From assembly GCA_964500525.1 (NCBI GenBank), contig CAZCOE010000099.1:1-26169 (forward strand): a stretch of DNA of 26,169 bases. The letters are read 5' to 3'. Position numbers and translations under genes: made by a program. The DNA is from RGIG7378 sp964500525 (lineage in GTDB: Bacteria; Bacillota; Clostridia; RGIG7378). The notes beneath the pieces are model-generated. The model was not told the DNA's origin and did no database searches. It saw nothing but the letters and a program-made list of their open reading frames with translations. How positions within the stretch are numbered: position 1 is the stretch's first letter; every line of letters starts with the position of its first letter. Of the stretch, positions 1 to 6,849 are shown in pieces.

Positions 1-1
1 T

Positions 2-547
2 TTATTCTTCATATTTGTACCAGTGCACTGGACGATTTACTAGTTCATCTAGTATGCTCGATTTTCCAGTGCCATATTTTTTTAGACTCTTATAAAACTT
101 CTTTGATACTTCGGTCACAACATACTCTCCTGAATTAAAAGTCGTCGGCATATCCAGGGCGTTGCTATTGCTAAAATAAATCATCTCTATTTCTCGTTTA
201 ATCCTCCCCCTACCTAGACTTTTATACTCAAAGGATAATATCCTGGCAGATTTTATTTGATTCCACTGCAAATGAATTCTCCCGTTACTAATCCCATTAT
301 CATCAATAACACAAATTCTTAAATCAGAATGTTTTAACCGAATTGATTTTGTCTTTCCTTCGCCATCTATAATAGTTGCATAATAACCTGTATCAGAAAG
401 AACAATTGCAAATGTAAAGAGAATAGCTATACCGAAAGTGCTAGGGTCGTACGTATTCACAAAGCCCGTTATCGAAAATATAAAAGCAATCGATAAAACG
501 AAAATTTCAAATTTTAATATCGTTGGGATACAAATAACCTTTCTCAT
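2..547 (-). CDS. Hypothetical membrane protein, two N-terminal helices
   Basis: A complete 181-residue reading frame runs from ATG (545-547) to TAA (2-4). I do not recognise the family. Residues about 13-30 and 37-52 are hydrophobic and look like two membrane helices; the remaining 120 or so residues are soluble, charged and rich in predicted beta-type stretches, an arrangement seen in small bacterial PH-like membrane proteins, but that is only a guess. AGGTG lies 4 bases before the ATG and could serve as a ribosome binding site. Base composition is clearly more AT-rich than in the genes from mfd onward, with A/T-ending codons, and the gene sits next to coding remnants and a repeat, so it is probably accessory or recently acquired DNA. 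Confidence 0.65.
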   Translation of the reverse strand: MRKVICIPTILKFEIFVLSIAFIFSITGFVNTYDPSTFGIAILFTFAIVLSDTGYYATIIDGEGKTKSIRLKHSDLRICVIDDNGISNGRIHLQWNQIKSARILSFEYKSLGRGRIKREIEMIYFSNSNALDMPTTFNSGEYVVTEVSKKFYKSLKKYGTGKSSILDELVNRPVHWYKYEE

Positions 548-638
548 AGCACACCTATATTATCCTCTTTAAATGTACAAAACAAAAACTATATTTTTGT
601 CACAGAATGTACAATCATGATTTTTTGAAGGGACTTCT

Positions 639-743
639 TCATGAAAATTTCTCTATTGCAAAACCTATTATGAATCCATTATTATCAACAATTATATCTC
701 TATGACCTGTTTGCTCCCTTATGCATAGCGCAGCGACATATAG
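639..743 (-). pseudogene. Possible 3' remnant of a coding region (34 codons)
   Basis: The minus strand has an open stretch of 34 codons from an in-frame stop (744-746) to TGA (639-641). It includes the peptide GHRDIIVDNNGFIIGFAIEKFS split around position 680, whose composition looks like real protein sequence. There is no start codon with a ribosome binding site. It may be a decayed gene end; chance cannot be excluded at this length. The rest of 548-788 shows no gene, RNA or repeat that I can support. Confidence 0.2.
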
Positions 744-788
744 CTATCCGCTGTTACTGCTATAGAACAAATAATATAATCTAACTTC

Positions 789-962
789 TCAGTAAAATCC
801 CAGTGTCTTAAATACCTCCTTCAAACTATTTCTTCTTACGTCATACATGACCCATAAACATGCTACAGGAACCCACATTTGTTCTGGTAATACTTCATAA
901 AGATTAACGGACCATAATGTTTCTGTTTTTGACGCTACAATATGTCCTTCTGGTAATAGAGA
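789..962 (-). pseudogene. C-terminal gene fragment of unknown family, cut next to a repeat
   Basis: The minus strand is open for 57 codons from TCT (960-962), just after an in-frame TAG (963-965), to TGA (789-791). The translation begins SLLPEGHIVASKTETLW and ends SLKEVFKTLGFY, and has balanced, protein-like composition with A/T-rich codons matching the 181-residue gene to its left. No start codon has a ribosome binding site: the first in-frame ATG is about half way through the fragment. The open frame stops 18 bases before the heptamer repeat at 981, so the simplest reading is a gene whose 5' part was lost when the repeat or an associated rearrangement arrived. Family not recognised. Confidence 0.35.
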
Positions 963-980
963 CTACAACGAAACTTGTCA

Positions 981-1095
981 CTCTTCACTATTCACTATTC
1001 ACTGCGAGGCTTTGCCTCGCATATAGACCATGGGAGCATAGGTACCAGCTCTTCACTATTCACTATTAACTATTCACTGCGAAGCATAGCTTCGC
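981..1095 (+). repeat. Composite repeat: two heptamer arrays and two hairpins (left copy)
   Basis: Two arrays of a 7-base unit are visible: CTCTTCA, CTATTCA, CTATTCA then CTG (981-1004), and CTCTTCA, CTATTCA, CTATTAA, CTATTCA then CTG (1049-1079). Each CTG abuts a perfect hairpin: GCGAGGC-ttt-GCCTCGC (1004-1020) and GCGAAGC-ata-GCTTCGC (1079-1095). Between them, 1021-1048 is a linker ending in GGTACCAG that recurs with one mismatch at 25997-26024. The second hairpin and the adjoining array supply the last codons and TGA stop of mfd. No T-tract follows either hairpin on the minus strand, so they are not typical intrinsic terminators, but they are the only structures after the mfd operon. Confidence 0.85.
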
Positions 1096-4000
1096 AGCAT
1101 TTCCTTAACAGCCCCCACCGCAGCAGCATTGTCCATGGGCACCCGCAATGTAATACTGGGGTGTTCGCTGGCATTGAATTTCAATTTGTCCCCATATTCT
1201 CCCACCAGCTGCAGCAAAGCACGGGGGTTTACCTTGCCATTGGCCTCGTATTTAAGCTCCCCATAGCCCTTCTCTATATGCACTGTAGTAAACCCGCAAC
1301 TTGTGGCCAGGGCCTTGACCAGGGCCACCTGTATCAGGTTTTCTGTCTCCTTGGGGATATCGCCGAATCTGTCAATCAACTCGTCCCGCATGTCCATAGC
1401 TTCGTCCTCTCCGGACAGTGAAGCAATTCTCTTGTAAATATCCAACTTGGCAGAATCGTTGGGGACGTATTCCGGGTCGATATAGGCGTCGATCAGCACC
1501 TCTATGGTAGCCTCCGGAATCTCCTCCTTGACAGGTTCTCCTGTGAGCTCCGCAACTGCCTGGCTCAACAGCTTGCAGTACATGTCATATCCAACGGCAG
1601 CCATGTGACCATGCTGCTCAGGACCCAGCACATTACCGGCACCCCTGATTTCCAGGTCACGCAGAGCTATTTTGTAGCCTGCTCCAAACTCCGTAAACTC
1701 CTTGATTGCCTTGATTCTGGCCTCTGCTGCCTCATTCATCACCTTGTCCCTGCGGTGCAGGATATAGGCATATGCCAGTCTGTTGCTGCGTCCCACCCGA
1801 CCGCGGATCTGATACAGCTGGGCCAATCCCAACCTGTCTGCGTCCTCTACTATAATGGTATTGGCATTGGGATAGTCCAGTCCCGACTCAATAATAGTTG
1901 TGGACACCAGCACGTTAAACTCGTTTCTGTAGAAGCTATGCATCCTTGCCTCCAGCTCCCGCTCCTCCATTTGACCGTGGGCAAAGTCCACTATGGCCTC
2001 AGGCACCAATTGACGCAGTTCCTCCACCTTACGCTCAATGTCGGTCACCCGGTTGTACAGATAGAACACCTGTCCATTGCGGGCCAGTTCCCGGCAAATA
2101 GCCTCCCTGACCACATCCTGGTCCTGTTCCATAACAAATGTCTGCACCGGATAGCGTTCCTCCGGAGGTTCCTCGATTATAGATATGTCCCTGATGCCGC
2201 TCATGGACATATGGAGAGTTCTTGGAATAGGCGTGGCAGTCATAACCAGGGTATCCACATTTGGCTTCAGGGTCTTGATTCTCTCCTTGTCGGCCACTCC
2301 AAATCTCTGCTCCTCGTCGATGACCAGCAGTCCAAAGTCTGAGAACTTTACGTCCTTGGAAAGGATTCGATGGGTGCCCACCAATATGTCGATCTTGCCC
2401 TTGGCCAGTCTATCCAGTATATCCGCCTGCTGCTTTTTGCTCTTGAATCTGCTCAGGCTCTCGATTCTGACAGGGTAATCCTGCATTCTGCGTTCCAGAG
2501 CCTCGGTCTGCTGTTGACACAGAACTGTTGTAGGCACCAGGTATGCCACCTGCTTGCCGTCCATTACGGCCTTGAACATGGCCCGAACGGCTACCTCTGT
2601 CTTGCCGTAGCCCACGTCTCCGCACAGGAGTCTGTCCATAATTCGTTGGGACTCCATGTCTGCCTTAATCTCATCTATACACCTTAGCTGGTCATCTGTT
2701 TCGGTGAATTCGAACTTGTCCTCGAACTCCTTCTGCCATGCGGTGTCCTTGGAGAAGGCATAGCCCTTGGTGGTGCGGCGCTTCTGGAACAACAGGATCA
2801 GTTCCGATGCCAATTCCTTCAGGGACTCCTTGACTTTTTCCTTGGTCTTCTGCCATTCCTGACCACCCAGCTTGTTAATCTTTGGTGCGCCCCCGCCTGT
2901 ACCTATATACTTCTGAATCAGATCCAATCTGTCCGAAGGCAGGTACAGCACATCGGTACCGCTGTACTTCACCTTGATATATTCTCTGGTAGTCTTGTCG
3001 ATGGTCAGCTTCTCCAGACCCTGGTACTGGCCGATGCCGTGGATGTTGTGAACAACGTAATCCCCTATGGACAGCTCCGCAAAGTCTGTTATTGTCTTAG
3101 CATCCTTGTTTCCGGACCTGCTGCCAGTGCGCACCGCCTTTCCCGTCAGTTCCCTGTCGGTGATCACCACCAACTTGGCCCCGGGGTACTCAAATCCGTT
3201 GCTCAGCTGGCCCAATATAATAGTCACTTCCCCGGGAACAGCCTGGAAGCTATACTCTCTCTTGATGGATACCTTCAGGGTTTCTCTTACCTGAAGCATA
3301 GACTGGATTCCCTTGGCCCTGGTGCTGCCATTTGCCACCACCACAATGCGATATCCCAATGCGGTCCAGTTGGACAGATCCTCCAGCAGCTGGGTTTCCC
3401 TGCCGGAATAGGGAGACAGCTGTCTCACCGGCATGGTGTAGGTCTTGGTGTCTCTCTCTGAAATGACCGAGTTAATAATTATTCTGTTGCGCTTCTCCAG
3501 CTTAGTCAGCAGCTCATCCTTGGAAAACAGGTTTCCCTCTGCTGCAGGCAATACACTGCCCTTTTCCCTCAGGACTCTCACCAGTTCCCCGTATTCCATA
3601 GCATAGTTGGCAAAGCGATCGTATACCCTGGACCGTTCATCCAGCACCACAATTGCTTCCCTGTCCAGATAGTCGAACAGGTCGGCCTCCATGCCCGGAA
3701 TCAGGCGAATGTACCTGTCCATAGGGCTGGTCCATCCGGATGCCTCGTACCTCTCAAAATCGCTTTCAATGGCCTGGCTGACCGTCTTGATCCTGTCTGC
3801 ATAGTGAGCATCCCTGTGGGATGAGGCGTATATTTCCAGCTCTGCTAAGGCATTCTCCTTGACCAATTGTCGATGGTCGGGACTTAGGATAATATCCGTG
3901 GCAGGCAATATGGTAATCCGATCCAGGCTGTCGATGGATCTCTGGGTAAACCTGTCAAAATAGCGGATGGTGTCAATGTCGTCTCCCCAATACTCCATAC

Positions 4001-4568
4001 GAATTGGGTTGTCGGAACCCACAGGGAAAATGTCCACAATGCCGCCTCGTATTGCAAACTGTCCCTGGCCGGAAACCTGGTCCTCCCGCACATAACCTGC
4101 GGTGATCAGAGCCCTGATCAGGTCATCCACCGACAAGGTCATGCCTGCCTTGAGTTCAATCCTGGCACCATAGAACACATCCTTGGTGGGCAGCCTGTGG
4201 AACATGGCCTCAGGAGATGTAATCACAAATCTATATGCGTTTTTAGATAGGGTGTCCAGTGCCGCAATCCTGCTGCGCACATTGTCTCTGGTAAAGCCAT
4301 CCACACTGTGCATCAATATCTCCTTGGACAGGAACAGGCATGCCTCGCTGTCAAAGAATCTGAAGTCCTGGAATATCCTCTTAGCTGCCAATTCGTTGGC
4401 TGCCACATAGACCATCCGGCGGCCTGTTATTACAGAAATTGCATAGCAAATGTGGGCCTTCTCCGACGCGGAGGGGCCTGTCAACGCAGCCTTACCGTCT
4501 GCCTCCATAGAGTGGATCAGTCCGGTAATTGCAGAAATATTCCGTATTGGCTCTACAAAAGCCTGCAT
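1074..4568 (-). CDS. mfd: Transcription-repair coupling factor Mfd
   Basis: 1164 residues, the usual length for Mfd, the ATP-dependent translocase that removes RNA polymerase stalled at DNA damage and recruits UvrA. The N-terminal UvrB-like module includes GQFAIRGGIVDIFPVGSDNP at about 167-186. The RNA-polymerase-interacting CarD-like domain starts near residue 500 with DYVVHNIHGIGQY. The helicase motor carries Walker A GDVGYGKTEVA (about 648), DEEQRFG (about 753) and TATPIPRTL. A TRCF C-terminal domain ends the protein. The ATG directly follows the TAA of pth with no gap, so the two are co-transcribed and probably translationally coupled. Oddity: the last seven codons (LRSYASQ) and the stop TGA lie inside the hairpin/heptamer repeat at 1049-1095, so the repeat forms the gene's 3' end. 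Confidence 0.97.
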   Translation of the reverse strand: MQAFVEPIRNISAITGLIHSMEADGKAALTGPSASEKAHICYAISVITGRRMVYVAANELAAKRIFQDFRFFDSEACLFLSKEILMHSVDGFTRDNVRSRIAALDTLSKNAYRFVITSPEAMFHRLPTKDVFYGARIELKAGMTLSVDDLIRALITAGYVREDQVSGQGQFAIRGGIVDIFPVGSDNPIRMEYWGDDIDTIRYFDRFTQRSIDSLDRITILPATDIILSPDHRQLVKENALAELEIYASSHRDAHYADRIKTVSQAIESDFERYEASGWTSPMDRYIRLIPGMEADLFDYLDREAIVVLDERSRVYDRFANYAMEYGELVRVLREKGSVLPAAEGNLFSKDELLTKLEKRNRIIINSVISERDTKTYTMPVRQLSPYSGRETQLLEDLSNWTALGYRIVVVANGSTRAKGIQSMLQVRETLKVSIKREYSFQAVPGEVTIILGQLSNGFEYPGAKLVVITDRELTGKAVRTGSRSGNKDAKTITDFAELSIGDYVVHNIHGIGQYQGLEKLTIDKTTREYIKVKYSGTDVLYLPSDRLDLIQKYIGTGGGAPKINKLGGQEWQKTKEKVKESLKELASELILLFQKRRTTKGYAFSKDTAWQKEFEDKFEFTETDDQLRCIDEIKADMESQRIMDRLLCGDVGYGKTEVAVRAMFKAVMDGKQVAYLVPTTVLCQQQTEALERRMQDYPVRIESLSRFKSKKQQADILDRLAKGKIDILVGTHRILSKDVKFSDFGLLVIDEEQRFGVADKERIKTLKPNVDTLVMTATPIPRTLHMSMSGIRDISIIEEPPEERYPVQTFVMEQDQDVVREAICRELARNGQVFYLYNRVTDIERKVEELRQLVPEAIVDFAHGQMEERELEARMHSFYRNEFNVLVSTTIIESGLDYPNANTIIVEDADRLGLAQLYQIRGRVGRSNRLAYAYILHRRDKVMNEAAEARIKAIKEFTEFGAGYKIALRDLEIRGAGNVLGPEQHGHMAAVGYDMYCKLLSQAVAELTGEPVKEEIPEATIEVLIDAYIDPEYVPNDSAKLDIYKRIASLSGEDEAMDMRDELIDRFGDIPKETENLIQVALVKALATSCGFTTVHIEKGYGELKYEANGKVNPRALLQLVGEYGDKLKFNASEHPSITLRVPMDNAAAVGAVKEMLRSYASQ

Positions 4569-5189
4569 TTACTTTCTGCTTTCGTTATATTTATTCATCG
4601 CCTTTTCGACGCCTGAATCAAGTATTTCAAGTGCAGCATCTGCTGCCTTCTCAAGGGCCGGGTTCAGGGCCTGTCTGTCCTCCTGAGAGAACTTGCCCAG
4701 AACATAGTCCTTGGCATCTATCTGACCATGGCGGCCGATTCCCACCCGAATCCTGGGGAAATCCTCGCTGGACAGACATGTAATAATGGACTTCATCCCA
4801 TTGTGGGTGCCGGCGCTGCCCTTCATGCGCATGCGAAGGCGGCCCAGGTCCAGGTCCATATCGTCATAGATTATGATAATGTTGGCTGTGGGAATTCTGA
4901 AGTAGCCTGCCAGGTCCCTGACTGCCTCGCCACTGAGATTCATGTAGGTAAGGGGCTCCAACAGGTACAACTCCTTGTCGCTGTAGTCCACCTTGGTGTA
5001 CATACCTTTGAACTTTTTCAGGTTGAGAGAACAGTGGAGCTTTTCCAGCAGGCAGTCCATAACCATATAGCCCACGTTGTGCCTGGTGTTGGCATATTGG
5101 CTGCCCGGATTTCCCAAACCAACTATAAGGTATCTGTTGTCAGATACCTTAGATGCAGGCTTGGTTGTTTTTCTTCCAAAGATGAACAT
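4569..5189 (-). CDS. pth: Peptidyl-tRNA hydrolase
   Basis: 206 residues. Pth frees tRNA from peptidyl-tRNA that drops off the ribosome. The signature LIVGLGNPGSQYANTRHNVG (residues 21-40) contains the catalytic histidine (His37 here), and YDDMDLDLGRLR with GSAGTHNGMKS gives the conserved Asp near 108 and Asn near 129. The chain has about 18 extra N-terminal residues compared with typical 185-194 residue Pth, because the only good ATG overlaps the preceding stop as TAATG; no internal ATG before the signature would give a shorter form. It sits between the uridylyltransferase gene and mfd, matching the glmU...pth-mfd order known from Bacillus subtilis, but without prs. The ribosome binding site is weak (AGAGAG), consistent with translational coupling. 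Confidence 0.96.
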   Translation of the reverse strand: MFIFGRKTTKPASKVSDNRYLIVGLGNPGSQYANTRHNVGYMVMDCLLEKLHCSLNLKKFKGMYTKVDYSDKELYLLEPLTYMNLSGEAVRDLAGYFRIPTANIIIIYDDMDLDLGRLRMRMKGSAGTHNGMKSIITCLSSEDFPRIRVGIGRHGQIDAKDYVLGKFSQEDRQALNPALEKAADAALEILDSGVEKAMNKYNESRK

Positions 5190-5926
5190 TACTCTCTGCT
5201 GCTCATTATTCTCTCTGCTGTTGCCAGCTGCTCAGGTGTATTAATACCCAACGTCTCGGTATAGTCATCACATTTATAGATGCCTACCTTGCCCCCAAAT
5301 CCCATTATGATGCTGAGGGCATCCGGCAGATAGTACTCCCTCTGAGCGTTCTGGTTTTTGATAAGGGGCAGGGCCTTATTCAGAGAGGATTTGTCAAAGC
5401 AATATATGCTGGCATTAATCTCGCGAATCTCCAATATTTCAGGAGTCGCATCCCTGTGCTCCCGAATCTCCTTGAATGAGCCGTCTGCATTCCGGACAAC
5501 TCTGCCCAAACCTGTGGCATCCGGGACCTCTGCCGTCAATACTGTTACGGCGTTGTTGCAGGCCTGGTGAACTGCCATCATATCCTTGAGAGTGCTTGGT
5601 GTAACCAGTGGGTTATCTCCGCAGAGGACGATTACGTCTGTAACGTCTGAGGAGATTTCAGGCATTGCCATCATTGTGGCGTGGCCTGTGCCCTTCATCT
5701 CATGCTGCCATGCAAATTTGCAGCAATCCTCACCCAGGAGCTCCTTGAGCTGCTGGCCCTGGTATCCTATAACAGTAACAATCTCTTCTGCTCCCGCATT
5801 GTTGGCTGCGTCTATAACCCAGTTGACCATGGGCTTGCCCAGGACCTTGTGCGCCACCTTGGGTATGGGGGAATTCATGCGCTTGCCTTCCCCTGCTGCC
5901 ATGATTATTGCTGCGTACTTTTTCAT
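5189..5926 (-). CDS. glmU: GlmU-type UDP-GlcNAc pyrophosphorylase domain, no acetyltransferase domain
   Basis: 245 residues homologous to the N-terminal half of GlmU, which makes UDP-GlcNAc from GlcNAc-1-phosphate and UTP for cell-wall synthesis. Visible motifs are IIMAAGEGKRMNSPIPKVAH (nucleotide-binding loop), GTGHA, LCGDNPLV, GLGRVV, EINASIYCF and the EYYLPD segment. The protein ends at MSSRE, where full-length GlmU (about 450 residues) would continue into the left-handed beta-helix acetyltransferase, so acetyl transfer must come from another protein or the substrate must be acetylated first. I chose the ATG at 5924-5926 (GGAGG five bases upstream, start MKKYAAIIMAAG); a longer frame to 5992 has no ribosome binding site and crosses a hairpin. 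It overlaps pth by one base (TAATG). Exact substrate is inferred from the family. Confidence 0.88.
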   Translation of the reverse strand: MKKYAAIIMAAGEGKRMNSPIPKVAHKVLGKPMVNWVIDAANNAGAEEIVTVIGYQGQQLKELLGEDCCKFAWQHEMKGTGHATMMAMPEISSDVTDVIVLCGDNPLVTPSTLKDMMAVHQACNNAVTVLTAEVPDATGLGRVVRNADGSFKEIREHRDATPEILEIREINASIYCFDKSSLNKALPLIKNQNAQREYYLPDALSIIMGFGGKVGIYKCDDYTETLGINTPEQLATAERIMSSRE

Positions 5927-5960
5927 ATTGTCCTCCAACAGATAATAACTAACGCAAAAT

Positions 5961-5984
5961 CTGCCGCTTTTTAATCTGCGGCAG
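5961..5984 (-). terminator. Hairpin between yebC and glmU, weak terminator or attenuator
   Basis: CTGCCGC (5961-5967) and GCGGCAG (5978-5984) form a perfect 7-base-pair stem with a 10-base loop. On the minus strand it is followed only by ATTTTG, a short and interrupted T-tract, so it would terminate weakly at best. It starts 15 bases after the yebC stop and may reduce read-through into glmU-pth-mfd or protect mRNA ends. Confidence 0.45.
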
Positions 5985-5999
5985 GGAAACAATCTTTAA

Positions 6000-6743
6000 T
6001 TAGTCCTCGTCCTCAACCTCTGGCATATCCCAGTTGTGGTATACATTCTGTACATCGTCGTTTTCGTCGAACATGTCCAGCATCTTTTCCAGCTTGGCGA
6101 TAATCTCAGGGTCCTCCAGAGTAACGTATGTAGAGGGTATCATTGCCACCTCGGCAGACTCGAACTCGTAGCCCGCATTGGCCAGAGCCTCTCTGACTCC
6201 GTCAAAGCTGTCGGGATCTGTGGTGATCTCGTACATGTTCTCCTCCATCTGGAAGTCCTCGGCACCTGCATCCAATGCCTGCATCATGAGCTCCTCCTCA
6301 TCTGCCACATTGGCGCTGTCGATAACCAACATGCCCTGTCTGTTGAACATAAAGGATACGCATCCGCTGGCTCCCATGTTGCCGCCGCTCTTATCAAATA
6401 TATGCCTCACGTCCCCGGCTGTTCTGTTGGCATTGTCGGTAAGGCACTCTACGATAACTGCCACGCCGCCTGCGCCATAGCCCTCATAGACCTTGGAGTC
6501 GTAGTTTGTGCTGTCGGAACCCGCCGCATTCTTGATGGCACGCATAATGTTGTCATTGGGAATGTTGGCTGCCTTGGCCTTTGCTACGATATTCTTGAGC
6601 TGGAAGTTTCCATCGATGTTGGGGCCTCCGGCCTTAACTGCAACTGCAATCTCTCGGGAAAACTTGGTAAACAGATGGCCCCTCTCGGCGTCTGCCTTGC
6701 CCTTCTTCCTCTTAATGTTATTCCATTTTGAATGTCCTGACAT
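6000..6743 (-). CDS. yebC: YebC/PmpR family protein
   Basis: 247 residues, full length for the family. It starts MSGHSKWNNIKRKKGKADAE, the family hallmark, followed by RGHLFTKFSREI and NIVAKAKAANIPNDNI; the C-terminal part is acidic. YebC proteins were described as transcription regulators, and recent work assigns some members to relieving ribosome stalling at proline-rich stretches; which applies here cannot be told from sequence. AGGAG lies about 7 bases before the ATG. It is the first gene after the strong promoter at 6790-6818 and is followed by glmU, pth and mfd on the same strand, with a weak hairpin in the 73-base gap before glmU. Confidence 0.96.
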   Translation of the reverse strand: MSGHSKWNNIKRKKGKADAERGHLFTKFSREIAVAVKAGGPNIDGNFQLKNIVAKAKAANIPNDNIMRAIKNAAGSDSTNYDSKVYEGYGAGGVAVIVECLTDNANRTAGDVRHIFDKSGGNMGASGCVSFMFNRQGMLVIDSANVADEEELMMQALDAGAEDFQMEENMYEITTDPDSFDGVREALANAGYEFESAEVAMIPSTYVTLEDPEIIAKLEKMLDMFDENDDVQNVYHNWDMPEVEDED

Positions 6744-6789
6744 AATATATCTCCTCTGACGGCTAAGTATGCCGAAAATTGCCTATAAG

Positions 6790-6818
6790 ACTATAATCCA
6801 CCTATAGAATAATGTCAA
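6790..6818 (-). promoter_or_regulatory. SigmaA-type promoter for yebC-glmU-pth-mfd
   Basis: On the minus strand TTGACA (6813-6818, perfect -35) is separated by exactly 17 bases from TATAGT (6790-6795, five of six -10 bases). Transcription should begin near 6783, giving a leader of about 40 bases before yebC. This is the best promoter match in the window. Confidence 0.85.
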
Positions 6819-6849
6819 ATTCTATCGGATTTGTAAGTAAAACATCCCA

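Noticed and set aside
548..590. Promoter for the 181-residue gene (TAATAT with TTGTTT 17 bases upstream)
   Set aside because: The boxes are weak in a very AT-rich stretch and would place the start site on top of the ribosome binding site, so it is not convincing.
975..1421. Plus-strand open frame with SLFTIHYSLR-type sequence
   Set aside because: It is the stop-free strand of the heptamer repeat continuing antisense into mfd; no ribosome binding site and no family likeness.
4728..5264. Plus-strand frame antisense to pth
   Set aside because: Shadow of pth and glmU coding; no independent evidence.
5927..5992. Longer start for the GlmU-type protein
   Set aside because: No ribosome binding site at 5992, passes through a hairpin, and the extra residues precede the normal family start MKKYAAII.
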